Shown here in pieces: positions 51,105 through 64,000 of a stretch of 64,000 nucleotides of DNA (within the stretch, counting starts at the first letter, position 1; the number at the start of each line of letters is the position of its first letter). This DNA is from Penelope pileata (lineage: Eukaryota > Chordata > Aves > Galliformes > Cracidae). The DNA lies in the NCBI GenBank assembly GCA_013396635.1, contig WBMW01005906.1, positions 3,746 through 67,745 of the forward strand, in the 5' to 3' direction. Made by a program: the position numbers and the translations under genes. The notes under the pieces were generated by a model. That model was not told where the DNA came from, searched no databases, and worked only from the letters and a program-made list of their open reading frames with translations.

Positions 51105-51716
51105 NNNNNNNNNNNNNNNNNNNNNNNNNNNNNNNNNNNNNNNNNNNNNNNNNNNNNNNNNNNNNNNNNNNNNNNNNNNNNNNNNNNNNNNNNNNNNNNN
51201 NNNNNNNNNNNNNNNNNNNNNNNNNNNNNNNNNNNNNNNNNNNNNNNNNNNNNNNNNNNNNNNNNNNNNNNNNNNNNNNNNNNNNNNNNNNNNNNNNNNN
51301 NNNNNNNNNNNNNNNNNNNNNNNNNNNNNNNNNNNNNNNNNNNNNNNNNNNNNNNNNNNNNNNNNNNNNNNNNNNNNNNNNNNNNNNNNNNNNNNNNNNN
51401 NNNNNNNNNNNNNNNNNNNNNNNNNNNNNNNNNNNNNNNNNNNNNNNNNNNNNNNNNNNNNNNNNNNNNNNNNNNNNNNNNNNNNNNNNNNNNNNNNNNN
51501 NNNNNNNNNNNNNNNNNNNNNNNNNNNNNNNNNNNNNNNNNNNNNNNNNNNNNNNNNNNNNNNNNNNNNNNNNNNNNNNNNNNNNNNNNNNNNNNNNNNN
51601 NNNNNNNNNNNNNNNNNNNNNNNNNNNNNNNNNNNNNNNNNNNNNNNNNNNNNNNNNNNNNNNNNNNNNNNNNNNNNNNNNNNNNNNNNNNNNNNNNNNN
51701 NNNNNNNNNNNNNNNN
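51105..51716. other. Assembly gap, 612 Ns, in pyrimidine-rich DNA
   Basis: The left edge ends CCCTCCCTCCTCCC and the right edge continues with TCCTCCTCTTCC and CCTTCCTTCCTTCC. The gap therefore probably hides a long polypyrimidine (CCTT/CCTCC) microsatellite that resisted sequencing. Confidence 0.97.
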
Positions 51717-51788
51717 TCCTCCTCTTCCGTGGTTGGTTCCGGCTCGTCCGTGCTTCCTTCCTCCTCTTCCTTCCTTCCTTCCTCCCCT
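51717..51788 (+). repeat. Pyrimidine-rich (CCTT)n low-complexity tract
   Basis: C/T-rich sequence with repeated CTTCC units on the right side of the gap. The same composition occurs on its left side at 51091-51104. Confidence 0.85.
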
Positions 51789-52066
51789 TGTCAAAGAGTG
51801 TTCATTGATGGTTGTCCCACATTCTGCTTCTCACTGTCGGTTGCTGACTTTGGTTTATTTTTTTCCCCCCAGTTGTCTGTAAACAATCACACTTGTCTGA
51901 TTTATGGTAGAAACTTGCTGACTCTTTGCAGTAGGAAAACAGGAAAAGTGTGTTAGCCACATGTTCTGAAGGCTCTGAAACAAATATTCTGCCTTTGAAC
52001 AGACACTGGAAATATAAGTTGGGAGCATGAGGAATTTATGGATTTAGGGATGGATTCAGTGGTGGT

Positions 52067-52118
52067 GAGACGTGTTGTGGGGTTGGGACGTGTTGAGTTG
52101 GGATGTGTTGTGGGGTTG
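52067..52118. repeat. Short GT-rich minisatellite-like array
   Basis: Three imperfect units share the pattern GACGTGTTG (or GATGTGTTG) followed by TGGGGTTG or AGTTG. Confidence 0.65.
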
Positions 52119-53409
52119 ATTCTTAGACTAGATGAAGTGAAATCTCTCATGGCAGACGTATTGCAGCAGTGCAAAGTAAGCGTGGAAGGAGGGCTAAGCA
52201 CAGAGACTTTCTGCAGGCTGTTTCCTCATGCTCATTCATCTCTTCACCATGTGTGGAGCACAGAAGCCAGGTACGGTGCCAGCAGGACATCTATCATGGC
52301 AGCAGAAGGGGAATGAGGGAAGGACCTGCCTGCCAAATGCACCAAATCTACCAAATCTCGGTCTAAGTACATAGTCACATTTCAGATATGCATTATAGAT
52401 TTCCAAAGTGTATGTTAAAGGCTGCAAGTTGTGACCACAATAAACTGCTTTAAAAATAAACATTTTGTGTTTTCATGGTGTGGTAAATACATACAGTCTG
52501 CACATACAATGTCAATTATATTTTTATCTTGCTTTCATATGGATAAATATTAATATGTGGTGGTGTTGTGTGGTTATATCCAGTACTAAATTCAGATTTG
52601 TGCAGAAGACCACCATTTTTTAAGAAATCTGTTCTCCCTTTTATTTTTTTCAGTATATCCTTTCTCCTAATCCACTGTGTCTTTCACAGCCCTTTTCCTC
52701 ACCATTCTAATTCACCTATAAAATGTGAGTGTCCCTCGTTTGCTCATCCACCAAGTCCCTCTGAGCCGTTGGTGTCCTGGTGCTTCTCATACTGTCTTTG
52801 CATTGAGATAAAACTCGTCCTCCTTCCCTGTGCTTTGGAGCCCTTTTCTACCCTCAGATCCCTTTTTTAACATTGATGCAGGTCATCATGCTGGCCCTCC
52901 CTTCTGCTTGTGTCAAGGTAAAGTCCACTGGCCAAGGAATGGCTTTCATTCCCACTTGTGGACGACTGCTCTTCCTGATTTTAAAGGAAGGCCTAACTAA
53001 TAAGAAGGTGAAGTGTTCATTCAGGTGAGTGGCAGGCTGCCTGAAGCCCTATTCTCTGTGCAGTGCCTGTTAGTAAGAGCGGCTCGCAGTAACGGGTCTG
53101 CAGTGTGGAACAGAGCCAGAGGAGGAAAGGTGTCCAGGGTAGCTTGGCAAAGTGGATTGTGTAGGGGAAAGATAGACTGTTGGGTTTTTTTGGTGATGGT
53201 GGTGTTTGTTTCTTTTTTTAAGTAACACTTTAAAAATGTAGAACCAGCCAGGCATTGAATCATTCTTCGTTTCCTACTGCTTTAATTGCATTTCTTCCCT
53301 TCTTGGACATCTCTTAGGACCAAGGTGATGACGATACCACTGTCTGCCATTGCTATATTAAGGAGGTGTTTCTTCCAAAACAATAAGAAGTGATGTCATT
53401 CTCACCATA

Positions 53410-53446
53410 GAGTCACCACCGAGCTTCAGCATCACGGTGGTGACTC
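53410..53446. repeat. Perfect inverted repeat (12-bp stem, 13-nt loop)
   Basis: GAGTCACCACCG at 53410-53421 is the exact reverse complement of CGGTGGTGACTC at 53435-53446. It lies in intergenic DNA with no recognised element around it. Confidence 0.85.
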
Positions 53447-54939
53447 AGGGCTGAGCGTTCCAGCAAAGCCCTCAGTTCAGAGTCAGTGAAGAGCCAGGCA
53501 CCACAATCTTGTTGGTTTGTATGTCAGAGATTAATACAGAGACATGAATAATTTGATATATATTAAAAAAATTAGAATCTGTGCTGTGGAAGTTCTGCAG
53601 TCCAGGAGGACAAATCAGAGGAGAGATGCTGAGGGGAAAGACAGTGTGATGATGCATGGGACTGGAAAAGCACAGCACGAGATGAGGAGCATAGTTACGT
53701 TACACAGCGAAGTATGGTACAAAATGACTGAGCAAACTGCCACCAGACTGTTTCCAGAAGTGAAGTGGGACAGTGACGTTAGCTTGGCATTGGGGAAGAC
53801 TGTCTGCCTTGATGACAGGGCTTATCAGCTGGACAGGAATGTGCTAGCACGTCTGTGCAGCACCTAGAGCCAGGGGTGTGTGAGCACAGGGCATGGCGGG
53901 GTGCTGCCCTGACTGACTGGCGGGGGGTCCCGGTCTCACATACCGTGCTGTGAGGTGGGTGTGCTGTGAAAGAGTTTGACTTGATTAGGCAGGCAGAGTA
54001 AATATTGACCCAATAAATGATTTATTTCTTTGGATATACCACCAGAGAGATAAAAGCTCTGTTTGATCTAAGGAACAGCACTGGTAAAAGAGTGTTTGTC
54101 ATTGACTGGCTAGGAAATCTCCAAGTCTGGAAATGGAAAAGAATTCCCTACCAGGGCAGGGATGCTTTGGTACTGCCTTCGAGTAGTTACCAAAGGGGAT
54201 TTGGTCAGTTTCTGAAAGGGATTAAGTGATATGGCTGCAAGCATAAGAATTTCATCATTTGCAGTGATTCTGGAGTTCCCTTCTGGCCCTTTGTCCCTGA
54301 GTTTCAGTCCTGTTCCAGTGGCAGAGTCAACAATAAAATGCTCTACTGAATAATCTGGGAATAGCAGAATCATAACATTATGGAGGAATAAACTACTCTT
54401 GCTGCTTTTCAGGTACTTCAGTCGTTGTATGTGTATTTCATTTAACAGAGCTGGAAGGTGAAAGGAGAAGATCCTCTCTCACTGTAGCCAGAGCGTACAG
54501 TCTTAGAAATACGTAGGACGCTGGCCCTCTTCAGTCGTACAGTTCATGAGACAATTTTGTTCATTCTCCATTCTTTTTAAATAATACTGAGAGAACTAGA
54601 GAAGTCTTGGACAGATTTCTTATAAAAATATGCCAAATAATGTAAGTAATGATTTCAGGTATTCTAGTCATGAGGACTCGAATTCTGCTGAGTTTGATGA
54701 GATGAAACGTCCACCTAACCTAGCAGCCTGTTTAAGCAAATGCGTATTTTGTAAAATAAGTATGAAATTGTAAGGAGGCAGTCGTGCTCACAGTGATTTT
54801 TTCCATTGTGTTCTAGCCTTAAAGTCATGAATTTTTTGATTCATGTACAGTTTGGGCCTTCACGATATCCAGTGGAAGTGGGTTCAGTTTATTATTGCCA
54901 AAAAAACCCTCATGCCTTCCAGTGTTTTTATTATGGAAG

Positions 54940-55470
54940 CTGGTGAATAATTGTCCCCAGATCACCTTTTCCACAAAACTTGTGATTTAATACATCTGTA
55001 TTATATCTTCCTTCAGATATTTTTCTAATTCTACCATAATTTTTTTTTTTTTTTATAATGGAAGGACCAGAACTGTGTATGTTATTCAAAATGTGGCTTG
55101 AATATGTACAGGGCAAAGATTTCTTCTTCTTAATAATTCCTAAATTTCTGTTTGGCTTTTTAGGCACTGAGATATTTCCAGATTTCTTTCCCAGTTATGC
55201 TGATTAACACGATATGTATATGCATGTGTGTATTTTCCCCTCCTCCCCTCATGGGCTTTACATTTACCGACACCACGTCGCCTCTGGCATTTCATCACCA
55301 TTCAGTACTGGAGCATCCTCTGAAGCTTTTCACAGACAGCTTTAGGTTTCCTCAGCTTAATAATTTTTTGTCATCTGAATTTGTCTTTTTCTTATTGTAT
55401 GGCCACTTCTCATTTCTGCATACATTTAAGAGCCCACATCTCTCACAGCCAAGCCAATGTCAGTGAATCT
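54940..55470 (-). mobile_element. Very old CR1-type LINE relic
   Basis: The plus strand resembles the reverse complement of ancient sauropsid CR1. Landmarks in the correct order are CTTGTGATTTAATACATCTG then TATTATATCTTCCTTCAG, GACCAGAACTGTGTATGTTA then TTCAAAATGTGG, TAATAATTCCTAAATTTCTG then TTTGGCTTTT, and finally CATTTCATCACCATTCAGTA and CCTCTGAAGCTTTTCACAGA, CAGCTTTAGG. No reading frame is preserved. It is much more diverged than the other CR1 copies here, so it predates galliform radiation. Confidence 0.75.
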
Positions 55471-58400
55471 TGGTACTTTCTTAATGTGAATACTTCTCTG
55501 TGGGGAAAAGAATACAAGCGATATAAAATCCGACCTATTGAAGTCAATCTCTTCCTTTTTTTTTCTTCTCAAAGTTTTACTGTTTTAGTTTCATTTTTTA
55601 TTTATTGCATAAGTAGGTGCCTTTTTAATTCATGTTCAGAGTACAGTTCTGCTTTTCAAAGGATTCACAAGATAATGAGAAAACAAGGCAACAGAAATTC
55701 GCTGGTATCTGATGATGCAGTTATCACAAGTTGAGTTTAATGTCTCTAACTAACCTTTTTATTTCATCTCCATGTGAGATTCTGGCACATATGGACAATT
55801 GGGAGTGGTTGTCAGGCAAGAGTGTATAAAAAAACTGTTTATTTTTTGGAATGTGAGTACAGAAAGATTGTCTTTGGTTGTCTGACTACAATCTTCTATT
55901 GACTTAATCCACTATGCTTACTTATTAAGCTATGAATACCTGCAAATCCTTTGAAGGATTAACTGTATCTGGCTGCTAAGCTTTCAAGGCAGTTAAAAAT
56001 AACTGCAGACTGATGCTACTGACACACTAAAAATTGGACTTGCTCTACATTTTATGCTGTGTTTGCTGCTGCTTTGCCAGGTGAAATACTGTCTGGGGCT
56101 ACTTAAAACTTCTAGGGAGGTTTGGGTTGACCACGCGCCCTTGAAAAACCCTTGCTGTGACTTGCAGCCGTTTTCTGTTACAGCCTGGGCAGAAGCAATG
56201 TTCGCTTGCCTCGTGAAAAATGCCAGTGACCAAGGACGTGTAAGGCAGAAAAAGAAATTCAGCTTCACAGCCATCCATGGAACGAAGGTGCCTTGCTCTG
56301 TAGAAGAAGCCAGGACTTACACAAGGTCTGGCCAGTTACTGCAGCGTGTGTGATACGGCTTTTGCTAGCTGCTATCCCTGCCCTCTGATGTGGAGCTTTT
56401 CCGTATCTGTAGAGATGTTTCCATATTCTAATGCAGCTTGAGCATGCAGTTTGAATGTTGTTAGGAGGGGAGCCAGCCAGACTGTAATGGAAGGCTTGCA
56501 GGGAACGCACAGTTTCTTTGGTGCTCCTGAGAGTGCACGGCAAAGCAGTGTGTTACCATGCGTGCTGTCTGCCTCTGTGCTCTGATATTCCCAGCGGTCG
56601 TCTGGGAGGAGGAGTTAGCAGTCACCTTCTTCACAAGTCAGAAAAGTCGAACTGTGAAACACGTGACTGGGAGCTCTGAGGAAGGCTTCACAGGAGTAAT
56701 AGAGGAAAGCAGTATTTGTGCCCCTTCTGTTTCCTTAGGTGCTCGAGAGCCAGTTTTAGGTCATCAGATGTTACTTTTTCTCCCTTGGAGGCAGGGCTAG
56801 CATTGTCACACAACAGAGGCGTGGAAGCCATACTCCTCAGCTTGACACACAATGTAGATGCCAACAAAACAAAAAGGCTGCTTTTCAGGGAAAATGAAAT
56901 TTCTGTCTTTCCAAAGTGCTGAACTTGAGCTACATGAAGTTTAACTCGCGTATGAATAGAAGCATCCTTTGTTGCCAAAGTGAAATGAGAGATGCTTATC
57001 TGCCGGGAGAGATGTAACTTGCTCTTGAAATCTGCCAGTCTGTTACTCTACTGAACTTTAAGCATCCCTACCAAAGGCAGGGTGAGTAGGACTCTTAAAC
57101 CAAGAAACTTTCTCCCTTGTACTCACAGTAGATCCCTAAGAGTGCTTGCTGTCACGGTATGGCTCACCTCGTTGTCTTTCGCCAGGTATTTTCTCTCTGA
57201 TGTCTTGTACAAGGATCTGGCTCAGATACAACAAGCAACATAACCCCATTAAAATTAATATGTGCTACTTTATGTCTAAAGTACTTCTGGAGACTGAAGT
57301 TTGTGCTGGGGCCACTTCATGCTGAATGGCGTCAGATCATGTTGTCCGTTCAAGTCATTCTAGCTAAGGGAAATCAACAAAAACTTGGATGAGTGAGAAC
57401 CCTTTAAATCCATTTTTGCAGTCATCGTCTGCCAGTGGCCTTAGCCTGCCTGAAGAAGTGCCACGCTCAAGCAGACACGTGGCTTGTGGTATTTCAGCAG
57501 TGTCTCCCAGGAGGAGCCGCAGAATGGCTGCGATGCACAGCCCTGCACTGTGCAGGCAACAGCTGACACCGAGCTACTGGTAGATTATATGGGGCTGCCT
57601 ATTTTGGTGCCCATTTTTCTAATTAAGCTTTTGTTGCTTAATGTATGTTTTTATTTGAACTTGATGAAAGACTGTCAGGTTAAATTTTACTCAGTGTGGA
57701 GGGAGAAAATGGACTTCTAAAAAATGCACTTCCTAATCTGAATGATTTAGTGCTGTAGCATGGATAGAAACCAGCATTTCCATGATTTCAGTAAGAAGCC
57801 CTGTGCAGCCCCAGCTTGTCAGGTTTCTGTCAGAAGCTCGCTGGTTCCCCAGCAGCTCGCCTGCCCACCCTCCTGGCAGGCTGCCTGTCCCCAAAAGCTG
57901 TGGCTGCTGCCGTGCAGGGATGGCAGCACTGCTGCAGGGAGGGCAGCCAGGGGGGCTGCCTCTCTGTACCACCCAGAGGGTCCCCAAAGCCACGGGGTGA
58001 CATGGTGTGCTGTGCCATGCAGACAGCCTGCAGGCCGGCTGCTGGGCCCTGCAGCCTCCGGGTCTGGGGGTGCTTTACCTTCTGCCAGCTTTTAGGAGTT
58101 TCCTAAGTTGTTTCATCAGCAGACATCCCTTCCTGTCAGTCAGGAAGATCCTGTGTCTGAAAGGAGGGATGTATGCAGTTAACACGTCACTTTGCAGCAG
58201 TCTTGCTTCGAAGGAACATGTAGAAATGACACAAAATGCCATGGCATGTCTAGAGGAATGCTGCTTCTTAAATCAGGATTTGGCTCCTGACAGAGCATTA
58301 GATTTTGTTTGGGTTTTGGGTTTTCCTTCCATCCCAACAGACATCCTTGTTTCTCCTACAAATCTTAATTTAGATTCAACCCGACCTCAGCAGTGTCTTT

Positions 58401-61400
58401 CAGACTGACGTGCGCTTTTTTAACCAGTTAGAGATTCGTGGCAGCTGATGCACCCATGGTATCAATAATCTTTGGTGGAAGGACTGTAATCATAAATAAA
58501 AGCTGACCTTAACGCATTTGTTCCTTCCTTTTCAGTGCTGAGAACAGTACAATTTAATAGCACAGAGCAACGCTAGTGAAATTATGGAGCTTATAACTCT
58601 TCATGTTTGAGAGTGCTAACCATTGCTAAACCAGGTTAATAATAAAATCACGCGAAGCAGTTTGGCTTTCTTTCCTCTGTGTATTCTTTAATAGTTCACT
58701 GCATTTTAAGTAGCTTGTTAGAAAGCACGTTTTTCCTAGCAGAACTCTACCCCACGAATAAATCAATTCCACAGTAGTAGGTGCAGTTGGAGAAGAGCTT
58801 TTCTTCTGCTCCAGATATTGTGTGTAGAGTGCTACCAGGTACCATATAAATACAAAAAAACCCCTCAATTTTGCTTAAGCTAAATAATGATATTGAAAGA
58901 GACACAAAATTAGCGTAGTGAAGCAAGTGTGGTACAGCAAAGCTTTTGAAGACTGTTGTCTTGCGGTGATATATTTTTTATAATTACCCTCAAGGAAATG
59001 CAATAAAGAATTTTTAATTAATATAATATGCTAGAGTATAAGATAGGTAATGCTTCTTATAATTAAGTTGTCAAATAGAAACAATGATCCTAGAAGAGAT
59101 GAGATTCTGAAAGATTTACTCCAGCTTGGTAATAATTTACTTTATACTCTGTGCCCAAAGTTAGTGTAGGCCCGTTCCTCATCAGGTAGAATAATGGCCT
59201 CAGGATCTGGGTGGATAATCTTTTTGCTTTTACGGTGTTATCCACAGTAAAAGAGCCAAAGAACCAAACCCTGCCTTCCTTGGCTGGACCAATGGCTTTT
59301 CTAGACCAGTATGGTGTGACGGATGGAAGCGCTGTAATTTAAAAGAGGCGTAATTAGCTCTTCTGTTTCTCAGCTAATGTGATGTGCTGGGGTGGAAAGG
59401 GTTGACCTTGTTGTGCATTTAGCAGATGCTTCCAGTGAGCTGTCCAAAATGAAACCAAACTCAATCGATTTCTGTCTGTGCTACACCAGCTTTATGTGTA
59501 TCGAAAACATCGGAGCTATGCTAATAACAACATTAGAACGAAACAGAGATAAGTCATACCCCCCGGTTCTTGCTGAAACAACAAGCGGTTCCTCTTTGAT
59601 TTTATTTCTTTTGCACCGGTCAATATCAAAATGTTGTTAATGTGCTTTCTCACAGACCTACGTGCCTCAACATTTTCAGACTAAAAGTAGTTGCATAATT
59701 GTTTTCTGCCTGCAAACTTAATATCACATCAGGATATCGTGATGGTCATATTTTCAACTACATGGTGGTGTAGCTCCAGCTGCATAGCTGTTGGCTTCAT
59801 GAGGATTTAGATATAAACTTAAAGTTTACCATAAACTTAAAGTTTAAGCGCAGGCTTAAGTGCTTCATTTATCTGTTTTTCTCTCCCTCTTTCATATAAA
59901 ATGCGTGAAACTTAGCTCATGCCAACATACAAGTGAATATTCAACAATTTCTGTACATTCTTTGAACCTCAAACCATGATTGACTTCCAAAAGGCTGGTG
60001 TCATGACTTAGTAGATACGCCGTGACTTCCACAGTGGTGTGCTGGGAGTCCTGTGTTCTGTGTGTGTGTATGGAGATAGATATATCTCTATCTCCGTTCT
60101 GAAATGCAACATATAGGCCTCTTGCCTAACCAAAACATCTGTAGTCAGATAGACTGCATTTCAGAGTAGATCCTTCCTAGGGAATCTACCCCCCATCCCA
60201 TGATTTTTGCAGCAGATGTAAATGAAGTCCACTTCTGGGGCTTTTGATTTACATCACTTAATGTTTATCGCAGTTATTGACACCTGTTTTTCATTATGTT
60301 TTGAAAGGTGTACAGTAAAATATTGTATTAGCAATTGTAGTAAAGATTTACAAAGTGAATTGCTTAAGAGCTAATTTATAGCCTGAGACTATGTCTCATG
60401 CTGTATACAAAACATAAACGTTGCTACACAAAGAAAGGTACACTAAAATTATGGCTGTAGGCAGTGGCTTTAATAAACAGTACAGCTCTGCCTAATACTT
60501 ATATGAGATTTTACTGGAAGTATAACCTCATGTTCCTGTGATGTATTTGCCTCTTTCCCCCAGACAGCATCCATCTGCAGTAATTCTTAGCTGGGCGTTT
60601 GTGCCTGACTGAGTGAACAAGGGTGTTATTAGGCTGTCTGCAGAGCCATGGGTGTATTTAAATGAAAAGGTTCATAATTGCTCCAATTATCTAAGAGGCT
60701 AACTGAAAATATTGGGATAGATTAGAATAAAATATATATTTTAATCATATGTCCTTAAATTTTATTTCCTAAAATTGTTGACAGCGTGTCCACGTGTCTC
60801 TTCATGCTTTCAGTGTTTGCTAGATGTGCTGTGGTTTCTCCTGGCATGTGTGTCCTGTAAGGCAAGGGACAACACAACCAAGAAATAAACATCTGACCAT
60901 GTCACAAATCCAATTAACTCTGACAAGGCTGGTAAAGTCAAGTGAATAACAAGCAGTGCTGTCTGGGAGCCGCTTTGCGTTTCAGATCAGGCTGGAGATG
61001 GTAGCACACCAGCTGGACAAAGCAAAACCACTCCAGGCACCTGAATCTTCTGCATCCGAGGAGACCATCTTATAGCCTGACGAGATCACAGGCACTGTAG
61101 CATTTCGAAGTGTCAGATCTCATCTCTTCAATGTTTCCAAGTAGCAGAGAGGAGGATGGAAGCGTTCCCCTCACAGAATGTAAAATACGCGCTAATGTCA
61201 TTGCGAGGTAATGCAGTGAAGCAGAAACCACAGTAAACATCACACAGCCTCTCCTCTGGAGCTGCCACTGCTGTGTTTGGGTATGGTAATAACCTCGTTC
61301 CAGGCAGAAATCCTGGTGAAGTTCTGGTGATTGTCTAATCCCAGGATCTGTGTGTGTTGAAAGCAGCTTTCCGTACCCTAGTTGTTGGCACGTAGTTTTT

Positions 61401-64000
61401 TTGTCCCGCTTAATGAAGCTGAACAAACAAGTGCTCCATTGGCCCGCTGCACTCATTCCTGGTTGAGCCTCAGAAATGTGGGTGAATTTCTCATCTTGCA
61501 CGTAGCGGTGTCAGTCTGGCAATACTCCTTTGGTGCTGGCAAAACTGCTTCGGATTTAGCCTGCAATGAGAATCCTCTCCCTGGCTTCGTGGCTAGAAAT
61601 CTAAACTCTTCATCGTTTCCATACAGAAACGAACTATTTACACCGTTTACTTCATTTATGCAGATTGATCAACACTGCACAACACTTGGGAGTTCTGCAG
61701 CTTTGTCTCCCTTCTCCCTCAAACCAGATTCACGGTCGTGCAGTCCCCTCAACTAACGTGGTCGCTTTCCACATGCAATTGAGTAATGTAACAGATGATA
61801 GAGACCCACGAAGTATAACGCAGCATTCACAATTGTTACTGTTAATTGTTGATGTTTGCAGCTCATAATATCCCACTTCTCTGGTTGCTGGAACAGTCAA
61901 ACGTGGTTTATCAGCAGCAATATGGGCCCTAAAACGGTCACACAGAGCTGTCCTCAGCTTTGGGATGTCAGAAGGAATCTTTCTTTTGGAAACAGCGTGG
62001 TAACTGGGGCTAGCTCATATCTTGCAGTGTTGGAAAATTCCCAGCACTTTTCTTTTTGATTTTGATTTCTATTTGATTGAAACATGTTCAGCAATTTTTT
62101 CCAAAGGGAGATTTCTCAGGTTTAAAATATGATTTCTGGTCTGGAAATAAGGAAGAAAGACAATGACTCAGTGGTTAGGTTATTGTATCGTTAGATTCGG
62201 AATAAGGAGCTGAAATGGCTTCCCCTGTCCTATTCCCATCTCTCTTGCCCCAATGGTACACCTTTGTGTGCACCGCATCTTTTGAATCTTTTTCCCTTGC
62301 AGCTTGAAAGGATCTGAGTTTTATTCTCATGTAGAGGCCAAAGAGAGTCGAAACTTTCAGAAATCTGTAGTGCTGTTTCCAAGGTAATCTCACTGTTGCT
62401 CCCGTCTTTCCTGACCCAGAGAACTGAACGTGGTGTGAGATGGGTTAATTTATTTTAGCTGTCAGGATGGTCTCAGAGGTCACAACAAGGGGCAAGGAAA
62501 AAACAAATAATGTGCAAGATGGCTTTTGTGGGTAATTAAAAATTAAACATTTTGTCATGCTTTTACATTTTTCTAGCTGCATGGAAACCTGATCTCCTTG
62601 CCTCAACTTTGGACACAAACAGAATTTAGCGAATGGCTCTAGGCTCTATGCAGCACAGGCATATGCTGACATACGACTCCCATATGTCAGCCCGCAGAGA
62701 TTCTGCAGCTCCTGAGACTGTTTTGTTCTTTAAATAGCTTTCCATCTTTTTAACGTTTTGGACCACGTGTCTATTTTCATTATGTTTTTCCTCCTTCCTT
62801 TGAGGCCACATTCATTTATAGGCGACTCGGATTAGACAGAAAGAACTGATAGGAAGAAGGTAAACCAGTTTTCAGAGATTTCTGCCATAGCCAAATATAT
62901 TTGGAGCTTGAAAGGCCGGTGTGAACTGTTGAAATAAAATAAAGCCTACATTAATCTTTATATGTAAACAAATCGTTATACGGACTGAGATTTTTGTCCT
63001 GGATTTATCCAGGGTCGTATACAATATTTTACTTGGAAGTTAAATGTAATCAGTTTTTAATTATTACTTGTTGATTAATTTACTCAGCAAGTTAAAATTC
63101 AATCCAAAAAGATAAAGCCCATGTATTTAATAGCATATAATTAGATAGTGAAGTTTCAATTTGAACTGAAGGCTGCTTGAGTCTTACAGTCTTACACAGA
63201 GATTAACCAGAGAACCGTGGCGGCTGCTAACGATGTATTTCCTGTTGGTTTTCACAACAAAAAATTGAGTATCTTCATGTGAAGAAGACAGCGCATCCTC
63301 ACTGCAGATGTGGGTAGGAAAGCATTTAGATGTGAGCTGTACATAGACCTACTGTTTTAGGCAAATAATGGATAAGCAAACCTTCTGTCTCTTCACTCTC
63401 CACTGGAATAGTCTAACATCTGTAGGAAAGCTGCGTGACCTATGGAATAAACTGGGTCTTACATTCTTCAGTTCATAAAAGTTTTGGAAAAAAAAACATA
63501 CTGTGAATTTGCTTAAGTGCCCTTAAAAACTTTAAAATAAAAGGAAGCATAATGGGAACGTACACGAAGGTTTACTGCACCGTGTGAAGGTAGAAAAACT
63601 GTACCGAGCCCATTCTGTGGCTTTGTCAACATCTCATAGTGTTTATCAGCAAAATACTTCATTTGTGTCTGTAGAGAAAAAAGAATTGCTTGAAATGTCT
63701 CAGGAAAGAAGCCGTCTCTTCCTGAATGTTTAGAGAAGTGTTGAGAATAATAACCGTTGTAAGCACACAATTAGTAAGAATTGATGTATCTTTTCCGATC
63801 TATAGATTTTTTTCTGCCTGGAGCCATAACACCAAACGCCAGCTTCCTAACTGTTGCCATACCAAGGGCACTGAGTGCTAGACTTCCCTGCGGTGTGTCT
63901 GTTACCTTAGGCTGGCTCAGGAAGAATTCTTAAGGCTGGGCTAAAGAGCCAACATGTGCTCCAAGCCTCCGACTTGACACAGGTGCGTTCTCTTTTTGCA
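55471..64000. other. Intergenic right end, no gene recognised
   Basis: No recognisable exon or repeat family. Small structures include a 9-bp stem palindrome at 60072-60095 next to a TG run, a duplicated ATAAACTTAAAGTTTA unit at 59814-59847, and a 9-bp inverted repeat at 62665-62691. CNOT10 is expected further right by synteny, but no CNOT10-like exon or CpG island appears here. Confidence 0.55.

Larger units (their letters stand above)
51789..54930. other. Intergenic DNA
   Basis: No gene recognised. It includes a small GT-rich tandem array (52067-52118) built on GACGTGTTG/GGGGTTG units, and a perfect 12-bp inverted repeat at 53410-53446. The frame at 54017-54229 is not a recognisable protein. 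Confidence 0.55.

Noticed and set aside
51049..51882. Long open frames across the second gap
   Set aside because: They consist mainly of N and a pyrimidine repeat.
45307..64000. CNOT10 5' exons
   Set aside because: In human CNOT10 starts far upstream of DYNC1LI1. No CpG island or CNOT10-like coding segment was found in this interval.

Overview
This window is vertebrate nuclear DNA, almost certainly from a bird and most likely a galliform (chicken or turkey type). The evidence is several CR1 LINE fragments in both orientations with typical avian 3' ends, compact intron-rich genes, GC-rich CpG-island promoters, and two adjacent genes, CMTM6 and DYNC1LI1, that are also adjacent and co-oriented at human 3p22. 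There are no bacterial or phage features, and most open reading frames are chance.

Layout. 1 to about 6 kb: no recognisable gene. About 6.0-17.7 kb, minus strand: CMTM6, a four-span MARVEL protein. Three coding exons are readable (13278-13454, 12315-12413, 10710-10859), followed by a probable long 3' UTR. Its CpG island is interrupted by a 637-base gap (16761-17397) with near-identical 127-bp flanks, and the first coding exon is not visible. About 17.7-24.3 kb: intergenic, with a 1-kb CR1 carrying a decayed reverse transcriptase. About 24.36-44.9 kb, minus strand: DYNC1LI1, dynein light intermediate chain 1. Twelve exons with consistent splice sites and phases give 476 residues, from just after the expected N-terminus to the stop at 25157. 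About 45-64 kb: intergenic, with CR1 fragments, a second gap of 612 Ns (51105-51716) in pyrimidine-rich DNA, and one very old CR1 relic. By mammalian synteny CNOT10 should lie beyond the right end and CMTM7 beyond the left end. Neither is visible.

Relationships. The two genes are neighbours on one strand, each with its own CpG island. They are not a functional unit: DYNC1LI1 links cytoplasmic dynein to cargo adaptors, and CMTM6 is a membrane protein known in mammals for stabilising PD-L1. I found no new gene system. The most notable points are a decayed second copy of a DYNC1LI1 exon inside an intron, the absence of the first coding exon of both genes, the likely false duplication around the first gap, and some perfect inverted repeats.
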